Source of the DNA: Rhodoferax sp.
GTDB taxonomy: Bacteria; Pseudomonadota; Gammaproteobacteria; Burkholderiales; Burkholderiaceae_C
NCBI RefSeq assembly: GCF_028689295.1
Contig: NZ_JAQTWL010000002.1
Coordinates: forward strand, 62,001-126,000
Direction of reading: 5' to 3'
DNA: 64,000 nt
Position numbers and translations under genes: made by a program. Positions within the stretch are counted from its first letter, which is position 1. Each line of letters opens with the position of its first letter. The notes below the pieces were generated by a model that saw nothing but the letters and a program-made list of their open reading frames with translations, made no database searches and had not been told where the DNA came from. This document shows, in pieces, positions 42,478-52,060 of this stretch.

Positions 42478-42576
42478 TCAAGCTGGATAAACTGTAATTA
42501 TTCTTTAATTATTTACGCTTGACATGTCTTTTGCCAGCCACTGGAGGCCTCCACTTGCCGGGGATAATCCAGTCGC

Positions 42577-43221
42577 ATGGACATCATCAGCTTTCTTCTT
42601 GACTTCATCCTCCACGTGGACAAACACCTGGAGGCCTTCGTGCAAAGCTACGGCGTGTGGGTCTATGCGCTGCTGTTTTTGATCATTTTTGTCGAAACCG
42701 GTCTGGTCGTGATGCCGTTTTTGCCGGGCGACTCGCTACTGTTCGTGGTGGGCGCGCTCTGTGGCGCGGGGCTGATGAGCTACCCGGTGGCGGTCTCGGT
42801 GCTGTTGCTGGCTGCAGTTTTGGGCGACCAATGCAACTTCACCATTGGACGCTATTTCGGGCCCAAGGTGTTCAAGTGGGAAAACTCGCGCCTGTTCAAC
42901 AAGGCGGCGTTCGACCGCACGCACAATTTTTACGAGCGTTACGGCGGTATCACCATCATTCTGGCGCGCTTCATGCCGTTCCTGCGCACTTTTGCGCCCT
43001 TCGTGGCCGGGGTGGCAGCCATGAGTCGCGTCAAGTTCACCCTGTTCAACGTGGCGGGCGCCGTGATCTGGGTGCTGGGCATTTGCACGGCGGGCTTCTT
43101 TTTGGGCAGCATTCCGTGGGTCAAAGTGAATCTGGACAAGATCATCTGGGCAATGATTCTGGTGCCGGGTCTGATTGTATTGTTCGGCGCCTGGAAAGCA
43201 CGCAACCAGCCGGTCACGTAG
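42577..43221 (+). CDS. DedA-family membrane protein
   Basis: 214 aa; FVETGLVVMPFLPGDSLLFVVGAL and ARFMPFLRTFAPFVAGVAAM. Confidence 0.93.
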   Translation: MDIISFLLDFILHVDKHLEAFVQSYGVWVYALLFLIIFVETGLVVMPFLPGDSLLFVVGALCGAGLMSYPVAVSVLLLAAVLGDQCNFTIGRYFGPKVFKWENSRLFNKAAFDRTHNFYERYGGITIILARFMPFLRTFAPFVAGVAAMSRVKFTLFNVAGAVIWVLGICTAGFFLGSIPWVKVNLDKIIWAMILVPGLIVLFGAWKARNQPVT

Positions 43222-44569
43222 TCCGGCTGCGCGCCAGCGGCGGATTTTTGGAAAAATAGGCCTCGATGCCGCGCATCAGGGCGTCGGCCAGTTGAATTTG
43301 GTAGGCATCGCTGTTGAGCTTGGCTTCCTCGTCCGGGTTGCTGATGAACGCGGCTTCCACCAGCACGCTGGGAATATCGGGCGCCTTGAGCACGGCAAAG
43401 CCGGCCTGCTCGACGCGCGGCTTGTGCAGTTTGCCGACGCGGCCGATTTCCCTCAGCATGGCGCCGCCCAATTGCAGGCTGTCCTTGATCTGGGCAGCGG
43501 TGCTCATGTCGAGCAGGGCGCGCTTGACCTGGGCATCCCGGGCGCGCACATTCAGCCCGCCGATCACGTCGGCCTTGTTTTCCTTGGCAGCCATCCAGCG
43601 CGCGGCGCTGCTGGAGGCGCCGTCCTGGCTCAGGGCGAACACGCTGGCACCCTGGGGTCGCGGCGTAAAAAAGGCATCGGCGTGCAGACTGATGAAGAGA
43701 TCGGCCTGCACCCGGCGCGCCTTGTCCACCCGGATGTGCAGCGGCACAAAGAAGTCGGCATCGCGGGTTAAAAAAGCGCGCATCGGATTGCCGTTGCTCG
43801 ATGCAGCGTTGATGCGGTCGCGCAGTCGATGAGCCAGGCGCAGCGCCACGTCTTTTTCGCGCGTGCCGCCGGGGCCGATAGCGCCGGGGTCCTCACCGCC
43901 GTGACCGGCATCGAGCGCAATGATGATCAGTCGGTCGGTAGCGCTCGGTGCCGGCACGCTCATGCTTTGCGACGACAGCCTTCTGATTTCTTTTTTACCC
44001 CCGGACCCGGCAGGCAGTGCTGATGCACGGACAGGCGGCGGCTGGGTTTTTTGCGCAATCAAATCACCCAGCGGATCACTGGCTGGCGCCGTGGCCGCAG
44101 CGGTACTGGCGCTCTCCTGGAGGCGCTCGGCGATCAGGGCTTCCAGCGGGTCTGCCACCTGGGTCGGGTACAAATCGAATACCAGCCGATGCTGGTAGGC
44201 CGCCACCGGCGTCAGGGTGAACACCTGCGGCGCAATGGGCTGCTTGAGGTCAAACACCAGCCGCACAACACTCGGGCCGAACTGGCCCACGCGAATGCCG
44301 GAAATGGTCGGGTCGTTGGCGCTCACCTTGGCCACCAGTTCCTTGAGCGCCGGATTCAGGTCGATTCCTTGCACGTCCACCGCCAGTCGAGGCGGGGTGG
44401 GAATAAAAGTCTGGTTGAAACTCAGGCGCGCGTCGGATTCGATGGTGACACGCGAATAGTCGGGCGCCGGCCAGACCCGCACTGCCACGATGCTGGCGCC
44501 GCGCGCCAGATGCTGCGCGCCCAGCAACAGCACCAGCGTGCCGGACTGCAGCAGCTGGCGGCGTTTCAT
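43214..44569 (-). CDS. N-acetylmuramoyl-L-alanine amidase (AmiC-like: AMIN + Amidase_3)
   Basis: 451 aa; IIALDAGHGGEDPGAIGPGGTREKDVAL, VLVEAAFISNPDEEAKL. Confidence 0.94.
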   Translation of the reverse strand: MKRRQLLQSGTLVLLLGAQHLARGASIVAVRVWPAPDYSRVTIESDARLSFNQTFIPTPPRLAVDVQGIDLNPALKELVAKVSANDPTISGIRVGQFGPSVVRLVFDLKQPIAPQVFTLTPVAAYQHRLVFDLYPTQVADPLEALIAERLQESASTAAATAPASDPLGDLIAQKTQPPPVRASALPAGSGGKKEIRRLSSQSMSVPAPSATDRLIIIALDAGHGGEDPGAIGPGGTREKDVALRLAHRLRDRINAASSNGNPMRAFLTRDADFFVPLHIRVDKARRVQADLFISLHADAFFTPRPQGASVFALSQDGASSSAARWMAAKENKADVIGGLNVRARDAQVKRALLDMSTAAQIKDSLQLGGAMLREIGRVGKLHKPRVEQAGFAVLKAPDIPSVLVEAAFISNPDEEAKLNSDAYQIQLADALMRGIEAYFSKNPPLARSRTT

Positions 44570-45117
44570 GGTCTGTCCTCATCAGGCGCCGAATTTGCAA
44601 GCTGATGGAGCAGGCTTGCACCCAGCTTTGTTTGCGCGGTCAGGGTCACCTGACGCGTCTCGTCATCCTGCACATCGAGTTGAATGATCAGGTCGGCCGG
44701 CGGCACGCAGCCTGCGGCGTTTTCCGGCCATTCGGCAATTTTGAGGCCGGGGCTGGCAAAAATGTCGCGAAAGCCGGCATCAAACCACTCGCGCGGGTCA
44801 CTGAAACGGTAAAAGTCGAAATGCCAGATGTTGAGGCCGGGCAGTTCATAGGGTTCCATCACGGCATAAGTGGGGCTTTTGATGCGCCCCTGCACCCCCA
44901 AGGCGCGCAGCATATGGCGCACCAGCGTGGTCTTGCCGGCACCCAGGTGGCCTTGCAGTTCAATGTAGGCTTGACGCACGCCAGGCAGCGCCGCCAGCGC
45001 GCGGGCAAAGCGCGCGGTGGCGGCTTCATCGCACCAATGCAGGCTTTTTACAATGGGCAGGTGAACAACACCTTGCAGCAAATCAACGGCAGTCAATGGG
45101 TCTCCAGAATTCAGCAA
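44566..45117 (-). CDS. tsaE: tRNA threonylcarbamoyladenosine biosynthesis ATPase TsaE (non-ATG start)
   Basis: YIELQGHLGAGKTTLVRHMLRALGVQGRIKSPTYAVMEPYE...HFDFYRFSDPREW. Confidence 0.93.
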   Translation of the reverse strand: MLNSGDPLTAVDLLQGVVHLPIVKSLHWCDEAATARFARALAALPGVRQAYIELQGHLGAGKTTLVRHMLRALGVQGRIKSPTYAVMEPYELPGLNIWHFDFYRFSDPREWFDAGFRDIFASPGLKIAEWPENAAGCVPPADLIIQLDVQDDETRQVTLTAQTKLGASLLHQLANSAPDEDRP

Positions 45118-46170
45118 TGGGGGCGGGCACTGGGATTTTCACAAATTGGCGTGGCCGGTGTCGATTTGAAGGACGCAGAACCCGGATTATCGGCGTGGCT
45201 GGCCGCTGGCTGCCACGGTGATATGCACTACATGGCGATGCATGGCCTCAAGCGCGCGCGTCCGGCCGAACTGGTGCCGGGCACCTTGCGCGTGATCACC
45301 GCGCGCATGGATTATTTGCCGGCCGACTGCCCCGAGGGCTGGCAGACACTGGAGCTGGACCGGCTCAGACGTCCCTCGGAAGCGATTGTGTCGGTTTATG
45401 CCCGCGGCCGGGACTACCACAAGGTGATGCGCAACCGTTTGCAACAGCTGAGTGGTCAGATTGTCAAGGCGCTGGGGCCACTGGCATACCGGGTGTTCAC
45501 CGACTCGGCGCCGGTGCTCGAAGCCGAGCTGGGAAGCCGCAGCGGTCAGGGCTGGCGCGGCAAGCACACCCTGCTGCTGAGCCGTGATGCCGGCTCGATG
45601 TTTTTTTTGGGTGAAATCTTTGTCGATATGGCTCTGCCCGTGACCGACCCAGTGGCGGGGCATTGCGGCCGTTGCAGCGCCTGCATCGACATCTGCCCGA
45701 CGCAGGCCATCATCGCCCCGTACCAGCTCGATGCCCGGCGCTGCATCTCGTACCTGACGATCGAACATGCCGGATCGATCCCGCTGGAACTGCGGCCCCT
45801 GATGGGCAACCGCATTTACGGCTGCGACGATTGCCAGTTGATTTGTCCCTGGAACAAGTATGCCCAGCGCAGCGCCTTGCCCGACTTCGACGCTCGTGCC
45901 GGTCTGGCGGGCAGCCAACTCGTCGAGCTGTCTGGCTGGAGTGAGGAGGCATTTTTGCGTTTCACCGAGGGCAGCCCGATCCGCCGCATCGGCCATGAGC
46001 GCTGGCTGCGCAACATTGCCGTGGCGCTCGGCAACGCGCTGCGCGAGCTTGATGTCGACGCTGCAGAGCCACTTTTGACTGCGCTAGCCTCGCGCGCCGG
46101 GCACCCGAGCGCCTTGGTGCGTGAGCATGTGGCGTGGGCGTTAAAACAATTGGGGTCAGATTCCAATTAA
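45037..46170 (+). CDS. queG: Epoxyqueuosine reductase QueG
   Basis: GHCGRCSACIDICPTQAI and YGCDDCQLICPWNKYA; start ATG 45037. Confidence 0.93.
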   Translation: MQAFYNGQVNNTLQQINGSQWVSRIQQWGRALGFSQIGVAGVDLKDAEPGLSAWLAAGCHGDMHYMAMHGLKRARPAELVPGTLRVITARMDYLPADCPEGWQTLELDRLRRPSEAIVSVYARGRDYHKVMRNRLQQLSGQIVKALGPLAYRVFTDSAPVLEAELGSRSGQGWRGKHTLLLSRDAGSMFFLGEIFVDMALPVTDPVAGHCGRCSACIDICPTQAIIAPYQLDARRCISYLTIEHAGSIPLELRPLMGNRIYGCDDCQLICPWNKYAQRSALPDFDARAGLAGSQLVELSGWSEEAFLRFTEGSPIRRIGHERWLRNIAVALGNALRELDVDAAEPLLTALASRAGHPSALVREHVAWALKQLGSDSN

Positions 46171-46199
46171 TTCAGCTGGCAAGCCGGTTCACCTTACCC

Positions 46200-46275
46200 G
46201 CGCAGTGGCTGGCTTTGGCGGCTTCCTCATGCTGGGGTACCAGAAATCGTCAGCCCCCAAAGCCAGCCACTGCGC
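46200..46275. repeat. Stem-loop element A: 19-bp perfect inverted repeat with conserved loop
   Basis: GCGCAGTGGCTGGCTTTGG (46200-46218) / CCAAAGCCAGCCACTGCGC (46257-46275); loop contains CCTCATGCTGGGGTACCAGAAATCG. Confidence 0.85.
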
Positions 46276-46351
46276 TGGACGCCGGTGCGTGAGAAACGGA
46301 TGGCTTGGCGTGGTGAGGCACAAATCCGACAGGGCATCTGCCCTGGTATCT

Positions 46352-46381
46352 GAATTTGAGTTTGAGTTTGAGTTTGAATTT
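46352..46381. repeat. Hexanucleotide tandem repeat (GARTTT)x5
   Basis: GAATTT GAGTTT GAGTTT GAGTTT GAATTT. Confidence 0.85.
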
Positions 46382-46406
46382 CAAAAATCGTTGCATATCA
46401 CTGTCT

Positions 46407-46484
46407 CGCGTAGCAATCGGCAGGGGTGGTCACCGATTTCTGGTGCCCCAGCATGAGGTGGCCGCCCCTGCCGATTACCACGCG
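46407..46484. repeat. Stem-loop element B: unrelated stem, same loop as element A in opposite orientation
   Basis: CGCGTAGCAATCGGCAGGGGTGGTCAC / GTGGCCGCCCCTGCCGATTACCACGCG; loop CGATTTCTGGTGCCCCAGCATGAGG is the reverse complement of the element A loop with one mismatch. Confidence 0.85.
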
Positions 46485-46557
46485 AAGCAAGTCACCGCTG
46501 GTTCGAACGCGGCAAGATTAGAGCGCTTTGGCCAAACGATGACAGCCCCTGGGTTGA

Positions 46558-47472
46558 CTAAACCAACGACCTCAAAACCCCCAGCGCCAACGGCAAACTG
46601 AGCATGCCGAGCACGGTGGACACGGTCACCAGCGCAGCCACATAAGGCCCGTCATAACCCATGCGCGCGGCCAAGACATAACAGCTCGACGCTGTCGGCA
46701 GCGCGGAGAACATCAGCAAGATGGTGGCTTGCACCTGATTCAGGCCAAATAACAGGCACAAAGCAAGTGCCAGCAATGGCATCAGCAAGTGGCGAATCAG
46801 AAGCACCGCCACGCCCAACAACTTGGCGTGGTTCAGGGCACTCAGTTGCATGCCGGCACCGGCGGCCATCAGTCCGAGCGTCAGCGATGCGCCGCCTATG
46901 CGGGTGACGGTGGGTTCGGCCCAGCCCGGGATCGAAAAACCGGCCAGGTTGGCGACCAGTCCGCTGGCGGTGCCGATGATCAGCGGGTTGCGCACCAATT
47001 CGCCCAGAAAACCGCGTTCGGCGTGGCGCGCCATCGGCCACACTGCACCAATGTTCATTAGCGGCACACTGACACCGATCAACAGCGCAAGCACCAGCAG
47101 GCCCGGTGGTCCGGCCAGACGTTCGGCCAGCGCCAGGCCGATAAAGGAGTTAAACCGGAAAGCAACCTGGGCGCTGGCCGCGTGCTGGCGCGCCGCCATG
47201 TGCTGCCTGAAGCCCGGCCAGTAGGGCACCGAGTAGGCCATGGCGATGCCGCCCAGTCCCAGCGCCCAGCCGGCCAGCACCAGGTTGCCTGCCGCGCTGA
47301 TGTCGAGCGGGCTTTTCAGGATCGAGTGAAACAGCAGCACCGGAAAGAACAAAAAATAGACCAGTTGCTCCACTTGCGTCCAGACGGCGCGGTTCAGTGG
47401 CGTGAAGCGGCAGATCAGGTAGCCGATCAGAATCAGCGAAAAGTCGGGAAAGAGGAGCTGGGCGTAGTTCAC
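46558..47472 (-). CDS. AEC-family transporter
   Basis: VNYAQLLFPDFSLILIGYLICRFTPLNRAVWTQVEQLVYFLFFPVLLFHSI; GTG start at 47472. Confidence 0.85.
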   Translation of the reverse strand: MNYAQLLFPDFSLILIGYLICRFTPLNRAVWTQVEQLVYFLFFPVLLFHSILKSPLDISAAGNLVLAGWALGLGGIAMAYSVPYWPGFRQHMAARQHAASAQVAFRFNSFIGLALAERLAGPPGLLVLALLIGVSVPLMNIGAVWPMARHAERGFLGELVRNPLIIGTASGLVANLAGFSIPGWAEPTVTRIGGASLTLGLMAAGAGMQLSALNHAKLLGVAVLLIRHLLMPLLALALCLLFGLNQVQATILLMFSALPTASSCYVLAARMGYDGPYVAALVTVSTVLGMLSLPLALGVLRSLV

Positions 47473-47564
47473 GCCTTGAGAATAGCAGGCCTGGACGCGC
47501 CAAATCCACCGATGGCGCCCGCAGGCGACAGCTCGGCATAAGATGCGCACTTCTTTTTGTCTTC

Positions 47565-48518
47565 ATGCCCATGCCCCCGACTCCAGCCCTTGTGAATGCG
47601 ACTGCGCGCCGCGCCAAAACCGCACCCGACCCGGTGGTCGACACCTTCATCGATGCCCTGTGGCTCGAAGAAGGCTTGTCCAAAAATACGCTGGCGGCCT
47701 ACCGGCACGACCTCACCTTGTTTGGCGCCTGGCTGGCCGCGCAGGGCAGGCATTTGCTGGACGGCACCGAGATGCTGCTCAATGGCTATTTTGCCGACCA
47801 GCACGCCGCAACCAAAGCCACCACCGCCAACCGCCGCCTGACGGTGTTCAAGCGCTTTTACCGCTGGGCCTTGCGCGAACGGCTGCTGGGTGCCGATCCG
47901 ACGTTGAAACTGCAGGCCGCCAAACAATCGCTGCGCATGCCTAAAACGCTGACCGAGCCGCAGGTGGAAGCCCTGTTGAACGCGCCCGACACCAACCAGG
48001 CGCTGGGCGTGCGCGACCGCACCATGCTGGAGCTGATGTACGCAAGCGGCCTGCGCGTGAGTGAGCTGGTGGGCTTGAAAGTGTTGAATGTGAGCCTGTC
48101 GGACAACGTGCTGCGCGTCTTTGGCAAGGGCAACAAGGAGCGCCTGGTGCCGTTCGGCGAGGTCGCCAGCCTATGGCTCAAGCGCTATCTGGCCCAGCCC
48201 CGGGTCGAGCTGTTGGCCGGCCACGCCAGCGAGGCGCTGTTTGTCACCCTGCGCGGCCGCACACCGGGCACGGCCATGAGCCGGGTCATGTTCTGGATGA
48301 TCGTCAAAAAATACGCGCTGCTGGCAGGCATCACTGCGCCGTTGTCACCGCACACGCTGCGCCACGCCTTCGCCACCCATTTGCTCAACCATGGCGCCGA
48401 CCTGCGCGCGGTGCAATTGCTGCTCGGCCATGTGGATATCTCCACCACCACCATCTATACCCATGTGGCACGGGAGCGCCTCAAAGTCCTGCACGCCCAG
48501 CACCATCCGCGCGGATGA
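47565..48518 (+). CDS. xerD: Site-specific tyrosine recombinase XerD
   Basis: 317 aa; [78 protein letters not shown]. Confidence 0.94.
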   Translation: MPMPPTPALVNATARRAKTAPDPVVDTFIDALWLEEGLSKNTLAAYRHDLTLFGAWLAAQGRHLLDGTEMLLNGYFADQHAATKATTANRRLTVFKRFYRWALRERLLGADPTLKLQAAKQSLRMPKTLTEPQVEALLNAPDTNQALGVRDRTMLELMYASGLRVSELVGLKVLNVSLSDNVLRVFGKGNKERLVPFGEVASLWLKRYLAQPRVELLAGHASEALFVTLRGRTPGTAMSRVMFWMIVKKYALLAGITAPLSPHTLRHAFATHLLNHGADLRAVQLLLGHVDISTTTIYTHVARERLKVLHAQHHPRG

Positions 48519-48532
48519 GCGCTTGAGGCAAA

Positions 48533-49420
48533 TTAAGCGGCGGTGACGCTGGCTTGAGCGCTCAAGGCGCTGAGTTCGGCTTCGGTGAAGCCCGCGGCGC
48601 GGCGCGCGTCCAGGTTGAATGGGCCCTTGAGGGTGGGCGCCTGATAGAGCAGCGCCAGTTCGGCATAGGCGCTGATGGGGTCGAGTTGGCGCGCTGCGCA
48701 AAGAAAACGGTACCAGCGGTTGCCAATGGCCACATGGCCGATTTCGTCGCGCAGGATGATGTCCAAAATTTTGGCGGCGCCATGGTCGCCCGCAGACACC
48801 AGCCGGTTGCGCACTGCTGGCGTGGCGTCCAAGCCGCGCGCCTCCAGCGTGCGCGGCACCAGCGCCAGGCGCGCCAGCACATCGTTTTTGGTGCGCTCTG
48901 CCATGTCCCACAGGCCGTCGTGGGCGGGAAAGTCGCCATAGGCGAATTCCATCTGGTTCAGGTGCGCGTTGAGCAATTCAAAATGCAGCGCTTCCTCCTG
49001 CGCCACGCGCCACCAATCGCGGTAAAAATCGTCGGGCATGCCGGCAAAGCGCCACACCATGTCGAGCGCCAGGTTGATGGCGTTGGCCTCGATGTGGGTC
49101 AGCGCGTGGATCAGCCCGGCGCGGCCTTCAAGCGTGCCGACGGCGCGGGTCTTGAGTTGAGCGGGCTGGACCAGCAGCGGTCGTTCGGGTCGCCCCGGCA
49201 GGCCGGGCGGCTCAGGGAAAGTTTCAGCAGCATCAGGCGCGCAGCGGTCTGTGGACATGGCGCGCACCCGCGCCGCCTTATCCTGCGGGGCGCTGATTTG
49301 CAGCAGGCGCAGGCATTCAGGGCGCAACGAATTCATTGAGGCTGCTTTGAACTCGCTTGGCGCAAGGCTTGAGGCAGTGGGGCGCATGAGGCTGTGGTGT
49401 TTCCCTACAATTCTAGACAT
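48533..49420 (-). CDS. DUF455 ferritin-like protein
   Basis: [46 protein letters not shown] and [13 protein letters not shown]. Confidence 0.85.
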   Translation of the reverse strand: MSRIVGKHHSLMRPTASSLAPSEFKAASMNSLRPECLRLLQISAPQDKAARVRAMSTDRCAPDAAETFPEPPGLPGRPERPLLVQPAQLKTRAVGTLEGRAGLIHALTHIEANAINLALDMVWRFAGMPDDFYRDWWRVAQEEALHFELLNAHLNQMEFAYGDFPAHDGLWDMAERTKNDVLARLALVPRTLEARGLDATPAVRNRLVSAGDHGAAKILDIILRDEIGHVAIGNRWYRFLCAARQLDPISAYAELALLYQAPTLKGPFNLDARRAAGFTEAELSALSAQASVTAA

Positions 49421-49436
49421 ATGATTTTGAAAGCTG

Positions 49437-49964
49437 ATGATGGCAATTTATGAAGTGGATGGCATGACGCCGCAGATTCCGGACTCGGCCTGGGTGGCAG
49501 ACAGTGCCGAGGTGATGGGCGATGTGGTGCTGGGCGACCAGGTCAGCATCTGGTTTGGCGTGGTGGTGCGGGGCGACTCCGAGCGGATCACGATTGGTGC
49601 TGGCACCAACATTCAGGATTTAAGCGTGCTGCATGCCGACCCGGGCAAGCCGCTCATCATTGGTTCTGGCGTGACAGTGGGCCACAAGGTCATGCTGCAT
49701 GGCTGCACGGTCGGCGACGACAGCCTGATCGGCATCGGTGCGGTGGTGCTCAATGGTGCCAGAATTGGCAAAGGCTGCCTGGTGGGTGCCAGTGCACTGG
49801 TGACCGAGGGAAAAGTGTTTCCTGATGGCTCCATGATCATCGGCAACCCGGCCAAGGCGGTACGGGAACTCACTGCGGAGCAGTTGCAGGGCCTGCCCCT
49901 GATTGCCCAGCATTACGTGGCCAATGCGCTGCGCTTCAAAGCCAGTCTGCACAAGGTTGCCTGA
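49437..49964 (+). CDS. Gamma-carbonic anhydrase / left-handed beta-helix family protein
   Basis: [41 protein letters not shown] hexapeptide repeats. Confidence 0.9.
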   Translation: MMAIYEVDGMTPQIPDSAWVADSAEVMGDVVLGDQVSIWFGVVVRGDSERITIGAGTNIQDLSVLHADPGKPLIIGSGVTVGHKVMLHGCTVGDDSLIGIGAVVLNGARIGKGCLVGASALVTEGKVFPDGSMIIGNPAKAVRELTAEQLQGLPLIAQHYVANALRFKASLHKVA

Positions 49965-49965
49965 G

Positions 49966-50056
49966 GTCGCTACGCGAGTGGTCTGACCCGCAAGGTGTTT
50001 CATCAATTAGTTGGGGTCAGAGCACGTCGCTACGCGAGTGGTCTGACCCGCAAGGT
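49966..50056. repeat. 31-bp direct repeat (60-bp period) with GGGTCAGA/TCTGACCC hairpin
   Basis: GTCGCTACGCGAGTGGTCTGACCCGCAAGGT at 49966-49996 and 50026-50056; hairpin arms at 50014-50021 and 50042-50049. A related hairpin lies at 35710-35745. Confidence 0.85.
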
Positions 50057-50061
50057 TTCAA

Positions 50062-51045
50062 ATGTCTGAAATTCACAAATTTATCTTCGAGGGTCTGCCG
50101 GTGCGCGGCGCCTTGGTGCGCCTGACCGACGCCTGGGTCGAAATATTGCGGCGGCGCGCCAGCAACACCCTGCATGGCGCTTACCCGCCGCAGGTGCAAG
50201 AGTTGCTGGGTGAAATGACGGCGGCTGCCGTGCTAATGCAGTCCAACATCAAGTTCAACGGCTCGCTAATCGTTCAGGTGTTCGGCGACGGCCCGGTCAA
50301 GCTGGCCGTGGTGGAGGTGCAAAGCGACTTCGCCCTGCGCGCCACCGCGACCGTGTCCGGCGCGCTCAGCCCGGATGCCACGCTGAGCCAGCTGGTCAAT
50401 GTGGGCAATGCGGGGCGTTGCGTCATCACGCTCGACCCCAAGGACCGCCAGCCCGGCCTGCAACCCTACCAAGGCGTGGTGCCACTGTTTGGCGAGGCCC
50501 ACAAAAAGCTCGAAAAGTTCAGCGATGTACTGCAGCATTACATGCTGCAGAGCGAGCAACTCGACACCACGCTGGTGCTGGCCGCCGACGGCAAGGTGGC
50601 CGCAGGCCTGCTGATTCAGCGCCTGCCGATGGCGGGGTCGGGCAACCTGACCGGCAGTGCCCAGTCTGCCGATGAAGACCAGATCGGCCGCAACGAGCAC
50701 TACAACCGGATCGCCATTTTGGCTTCGAGCTTGAAACGCGAAGAATTGTTGACGCTGGACGTGGACACCATCCTGCACCGACTGTTCTGGGAAGAAAAGC
50801 TGCTGCGCTTTGAACCTATGCAAGGCGCAACCGGCCCCCATTTTTCCTGTTCCTGCAGCCGCGAGCGGGTGGGCAGGATGATCGTGGGTTTGGGCCAGTC
50901 CGAGGCTGATGGCATTTTGCGGGAGCGTGAGGTGATTGAAGTCGGCTGTGATTTCTGTGGTCTCCAGTACCATTTTGACGCGGTCGATACGGCCCTGCTT
51001 TTCCGCAGTTCAGTCCAGACCACGCCCCCGGCGCCGCTTCAGTAG
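50062..51045 (+). CDS. hslO: Hsp33 redox-regulated chaperone
   Basis: FIFEGLPVRGALVRLTDAWVEIL; C-terminal Zn motif CSCSRERV...VGCDFCGLQYHFD. Confidence 0.93.
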   Translation: MSEIHKFIFEGLPVRGALVRLTDAWVEILRRRASNTLHGAYPPQVQELLGEMTAAAVLMQSNIKFNGSLIVQVFGDGPVKLAVVEVQSDFALRATATVSGALSPDATLSQLVNVGNAGRCVITLDPKDRQPGLQPYQGVVPLFGEAHKKLEKFSDVLQHYMLQSEQLDTTLVLAADGKVAAGLLIQRLPMAGSGNLTGSAQSADEDQIGRNEHYNRIAILASSLKREELLTLDVDTILHRLFWEEKLLRFEPMQGATGPHFSCSCSRERVGRMIVGLGQSEADGILREREVIEVGCDFCGLQYHFDAVDTALLFRSSVQTTPPAPLQ

Positions 51046-51219
51046 CACCGACCCGGCCCCTGCCAGGCGACAGGGCGCGGTGCTATACTCCAATGGCTTT
51101 GCGGTGGGTCTGGTTTTCAGGCCACTGCCGTAGAGTCATCCGCAAACCAGTTCATCAAGGTGTTGCCAGAACCCTGGCAAAACGAACTGGATTTCAGACC
51201 TAACCTTTGGAGTATTTTT

Positions 51220-51972
51220 ATGGCAGTTACTATGCGCGACATGCTGGAAGCCGGCGTCCACTTTGGTCACCAGACCCGCTTCTGGAATCCCAAGATGGCC
51301 CCCTTCATTTTTGGCCATCGCAACAAAATTCACATTATCAATCTGGAAAAATCGCTGCCGATGTTCCAGGAGGCCGCCAAATTTGTCCGTCAAATTTCGG
51401 CCAAACGCGGCACCGTGCTGATGGTGGGCACCAAGCGCCAGGCGCGCGAAACCGTGGCCCTTGAGGCGCAACGCGCCGGTGTCCCCTACGTCGACACGCG
51501 TTGGCTTGGCGGTATGCTGACCAACTTCAAGACCGTCAAAACCTCGATCAAGCGTCTCAAGGACATGAAGATCCAGCAAGAAGCCGGTCTCGAAGCCATG
51601 AGCAAAAAAGAGCAATTGATGTTTGCCCGTGAGATGGCAAAGCTGGAAAAGGACATTGGCGGTATCCAGGACATGGTCACCTTGCCTGATGCCATTTTTG
51701 TGATCGATGTGGGCTACCACAAGATTGCCATCTCCGAAGCCCGCAAGCTGGGTATTCCGCTGATTGCCGTGGTGGACACCAACCATTCGCCAGAAGGCAT
51801 CGACTACATCATTCCGGGCAATGACGACTCGTCCAAGGCCGTCACCCTGTATGTCCGCGGCATTGCCGACGCCATCCTCGAAGGCCGTGCCAATGCCATG
51901 GACGACGTGGTCAAGGCGGTTGCCGAAGACAGTGCCGATGAATTTGTCGAGGTGAATGAGGCTGCTGCCTGA
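51220..51972 (+). CDS. rpsB: 30S ribosomal protein S2
   Basis: [32 protein letters not shown]. Confidence 0.98.
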   Translation: MAVTMRDMLEAGVHFGHQTRFWNPKMAPFIFGHRNKIHIINLEKSLPMFQEAAKFVRQISAKRGTVLMVGTKRQARETVALEAQRAGVPYVDTRWLGGMLTNFKTVKTSIKRLKDMKIQQEAGLEAMSKKEQLMFAREMAKLEKDIGGIQDMVTLPDAIFVIDVGYHKIAISEARKLGIPLIAVVDTNHSPEGIDYIIPGNDDSSKAVTLYVRGIADAILEGRANAMDDVVKAVAEDSADEFVEVNEAAA

Positions 51973-51992
51973 TTTGTTGGCGACCCCAATCC

Positions 51993-52021
51993 AAAGGGGG
52001 GCTCATGTGCCCCTTTTTTTA
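51993..52021 (+). terminator. Rho-independent terminator/attenuator between rpsB and tsf
   Basis: AAAGGGGGGCTCATGTGCCCCTTTTTTT. Confidence 0.75.
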
Positions 52022-52060
52022 ATTTCAATTGATTAACTGAACTGATTTCCGGAGAAAAAA

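Noticed and set aside
46205-46456. 83-aa ORF containing EFEFEFEF
   Set aside because: Runs through two stem-loops and a hexanucleotide repeat; no RBS or domain, so the repeat explains the peptide.
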